NCBI GenBank assembly: GCA_949916155.1
Contig: CATLEM010000002.1
Span: 1 to 52,557, forward strand
Reading direction: 5' to 3'
DNA: 52,557 bases
Origin: an uncultured Dorea sp.
GTDB lineage: Bacteria > Bacillota > Clostridia > Lachnospirales > Lachnospiraceae
This document shows positions 50,914-52,557 of the stretch, one piece after another (positions within the stretch are counted from its first letter, which is position 1; each line of letters begins with the position of its first letter). A program made the position numbers and the translations under genes. A model generated the notes under the pieces. That model ran no database searches, was not told the DNA's origin, and saw nothing but the letters and a program-made list of their open reading frames with translations.

Positions 50914-52509
50914 GTGGAACAGGATACACCCGGCACGATCCGGCGTGCGGAGCATTTTCAGGTAGTATTGATCGGTGAGGGGATCATGGTAGGAGGAATT
51001 GCCGGGTTTGTGGTGATCCTCTACCGCATGATGCTTGAGTTTGCCAATGATATATTAAAACAGGTATTGCACTTTATTGAAAGTCATCCGGTCAGGATCG
51101 CGGGGTGGTTTTTCATCCTGGTCCTGCTGGCGTGGATCGTGGGAAAGCTTGTATCTGCGGAGCCGATGATCTCGGGGAGCGGTATCCCCCAGCTTGAGGG
51201 GGAGATGATCGGGAAGCTTGACCAGAACTGGTGGAGAGTCATCGGCGGGAAATTCCTGGGCGGGTTTTTATGTCTGCTTGGCGGGCTGGCGCTTGGACGG
51301 GAAGGCCCGTCCATCCAGCTTGGCGCGATGGCGGGAAAGGGCGTGTCGAAGGGCCTGGAGCGGGGGAAGACAGAGGAGAAGTTCCTTCTGACCTGCGGGG
51401 CCAGCGCGGGGCTTGCGGCAGCGTTCCACGCGCCTTTGGCGGGTGTGATGTTCTCGCTGGAGGAAGTACATAAGAACTTTTCGGTGTCCGTGCTGATGTC
51501 GGTTATGGCATCTTCGCTGACAGCGGATTTTCTCGCCACTACGGTGTTCGGCATGACGCCGGTCTTCACCTTTGATATCTTAAAGCCGCTTCCAATACAC
51601 TATTACGGGATGATCGTGCTGCTCGGCGGCATGCTTGGCGTGATGGGTGCATTTTACAACTGGTTCACGCTTAAAGTTCAGTCTTTGTATAATCAGGCGA
51701 AATTTTTAAACACGGCGGCGAAGCTTATGATCCCCTTCGTGTGCGCCGGGGTCTTAGGAATCACAGCACCGGAGCTTTTAGGGAGCGGACATGCGCTGAT
51801 CGAGTATCTGACCAATGTGGACGTGATGCTCAGCACGGTGATCTTTATCCTGGTCAGCCGTTTTATCTTCTCGGCAGTATGCTTCGGCTCGGGAGCGCCA
51901 GGAGGCATCTTCTTCCCGCTGCTTGTGCTAGGCGGGTTCATCGGAGGCGTCTTTGCGACAGTGGCTGTCAAGTATTTCGGAATGGACGCAGTGTATATCA
52001 ATAATTTCGTGGTGCTCGCCATGGCAGGGTATTTTTCGGCGATTGTAAGAGCGCCGCTTACGGGCATCATCCTGATCTTTGAGATGACCGGCTCTCTGCA
52101 TCAGATGCTGTCTTTGTCCATCGTATCGATCATCGCTTATATCGTCGCGACGCTTTTAGAGTCGAAGCCGATCTATGAAAGTCTTCTTGAACGGCTTCTT
52201 TTGAAGCAGGAGGTGGCCGCGGCGGGGAAAGCGGAGGAGAAAAGAGAAGTGTCCCACGGGCAGAAGATTCTTACGAATTTTGTGGTGCAGTTCAATTCCA
52301 GGCTGAGCGAGGCGTTTATTAGTGAGATAAAATGGCCGGAGAACTGCCTTGTCGTCTCGGTCCAGCGGGGGGTCAAAGAGATTATCCCGAGAGGGACGAC
52401 GAAGCTTCAGGTAGGGGATGTGATCGTGATCCTGATGAACGAACGGGATATGGCGTATGTGCATGACGAGATGGAAAAGCTTTGTACGGCGAAAGACTCT
52501 TTTGTGTGA
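50914..52509 (+). CDS. ClC-family chloride channel/antiporter with TrkA-C domain
   Basis: 531 residues from GTG at 50914, 7 bases after GGGAGG; an ATG at 50908 is too close to that site. The ClC selectivity motifs are GSGIPQLEG (~89-97), GREGPSIQLG (~129-138, with the gating Glu) and GAPGGIFFPLLVLGG (~328-342). The C-terminal ~80 residues form a TrkA-C/RCK_C ligand-binding domain (LVVSVQRGVKEIIPRGTTKL) in place of CBS domains. The gating Glu suggests a Cl-/H+ exchanger, useful for acid tolerance; fluoride-specific types are less likely. Confidence 0.93.
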   Translation: MEQDTPGTIRRAEHFQVVLIGEGIMVGGIAGFVVILYRMMLEFANDILKQVLHFIESHPVRIAGWFFILVLLAWIVGKLVSAEPMISGSGIPQLEGEMIGKLDQNWWRVIGGKFLGGFLCLLGGLALGREGPSIQLGAMAGKGVSKGLERGKTEEKFLLTCGASAGLAAAFHAPLAGVMFSLEEVHKNFSVSVLMSVMASSLTADFLATTVFGMTPVFTFDILKPLPIHYYGMIVLLGGMLGVMGAFYNWFTLKVQSLYNQAKFLNTAAKLMIPFVCAGVLGITAPELLGSGHALIEYLTNVDVMLSTVIFILVSRFIFSAVCFGSGAPGGIFFPLLVLGGFIGGVFATVAVKYFGMDAVYINNFVVLAMAGYFSAIVRAPLTGIILIFEMTGSLHQMLSLSIVSIIAYIVATLLESKPIYESLLERLLLKQEVAAAGKAEEKREVSHGQKILTNFVVQFNSRLSEAFISEIKWPENCLVVSVQRGVKEIIPRGTTKLQVGDVIVILMNERDMAYVHDEMEKLCTAKDSFV

Positions 52510-52523
52510 ACAGTGACTATTTT

Positions 52524-52536
52524 GGTTACTTTTCAC
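52524..52536 (-). repeat. Second copy of the GTGAAAAGTAACC repeat
   Basis: GGTTACTTTTCAC is the exact reverse complement of 12162-12174, followed by a CGCC that mirrors the GGCG near the first copy. It lies just after the ClC gene at the window edge, so the full repeat cannot be seen. Confidence 0.4.
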
Positions 52537-52557
52537 ACCCACGCCATCTGTATAATA

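Noticed and set aside
51084-51569. Antisense reading frame opposite the ClC gene
   Set aside because: No promoter or ribosome site; opposite strand of conserved ClC motifs.

Overview
The window looks like a chromosome segment from a Gram-positive gut Clostridium-type bacterium, most likely a Lachnospiraceae member related to Dorea, Mediterraneibacter or Clostridium scindens. This placement is inferred from gene order and gene style: a priA-def-fmt-rsmB-rlmN-stp-prkC-rsgA-rpe-thiN run, a four-subunit pyruvate:ferredoxin oxidoreductase, a MurE of the meso-diaminopimelate type, strong AGGAGG ribosome sites and TTGACA/TATAAT promoters. No rRNA, tRNA or CRISPR array was seen.

Positions 1-9800 are an accessory region. 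It opens with the membrane half of an AgrC-like sensor kinase (cut by the window edge), divergent from a two-gene ABC exporter. An HTH gene broken by a stop codon follows. Next comes a badly decayed conjugative-element replication module: a RepA-type initiator and a DnaC-like loader, both with internal deletions, plus a small conserved element protein. Two intact genes sit in this wreckage, an AAA15-type ATPase and an AlbA_2/Schlafen-type protein with a RecG-like C-terminus. A large serine recombinase and a fragment of another element gene close the island.

Positions 9800-23500 hold mostly single transcription units. They include a TPP-riboswitch-controlled thiamine transporter (thiT); a LysR regulator divergent from an aberrant IlvD/Edd-family dehydratase and an ornithine-cyclodeaminase-family enzyme; clpB behind a CIRCE-like operator; a phospholipid operon (flippase-like protein, CDP-alcohol phosphatidyltransferase, phosphatidylserine decarboxylase, YitT protein); and, on the minus strand, pepT and a DUF2148 protein.

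Positions 23700-41600 are the housekeeping core: murE, priA, def, fmt, a YugP-like protease, rsmB, rlmN, a PP2C phosphatase with its PASTA kinase, rsgA, rpe, thiN, ychF, lgt and a two-component system. Many of these genes overlap or are a few bases apart, so translation, cell wall and signalling functions are probably co-expressed. Between priA and def lies a 169-base multi-hairpin element closed by a perfect 12-bp inverted repeat. No gene explains it.

Positions 41590-52557 contain a MerR/BmrR-like regulator interrupted by an amber codon, divergent from a MATE exporter with a textbook 19-bp-spacer MerR promoter; the porCDAB-type oxidoreductase; a lone HipA-like kinase; an AIM24 protein; an Lsa-like ABC-F protein behind a leader with a three-codon reading frame and mutually exclusive hairpins; and a ClC chloride transporter.

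The observations most worth a second look are the structured element at 27439-27607, the ABC-F attenuator leader at 49035-49231, the dehydratase lacking expected active-site residues, the amber-interrupted MerR gene, and the ATPase/AlbA_2 pair kept inside a dead mobile element.
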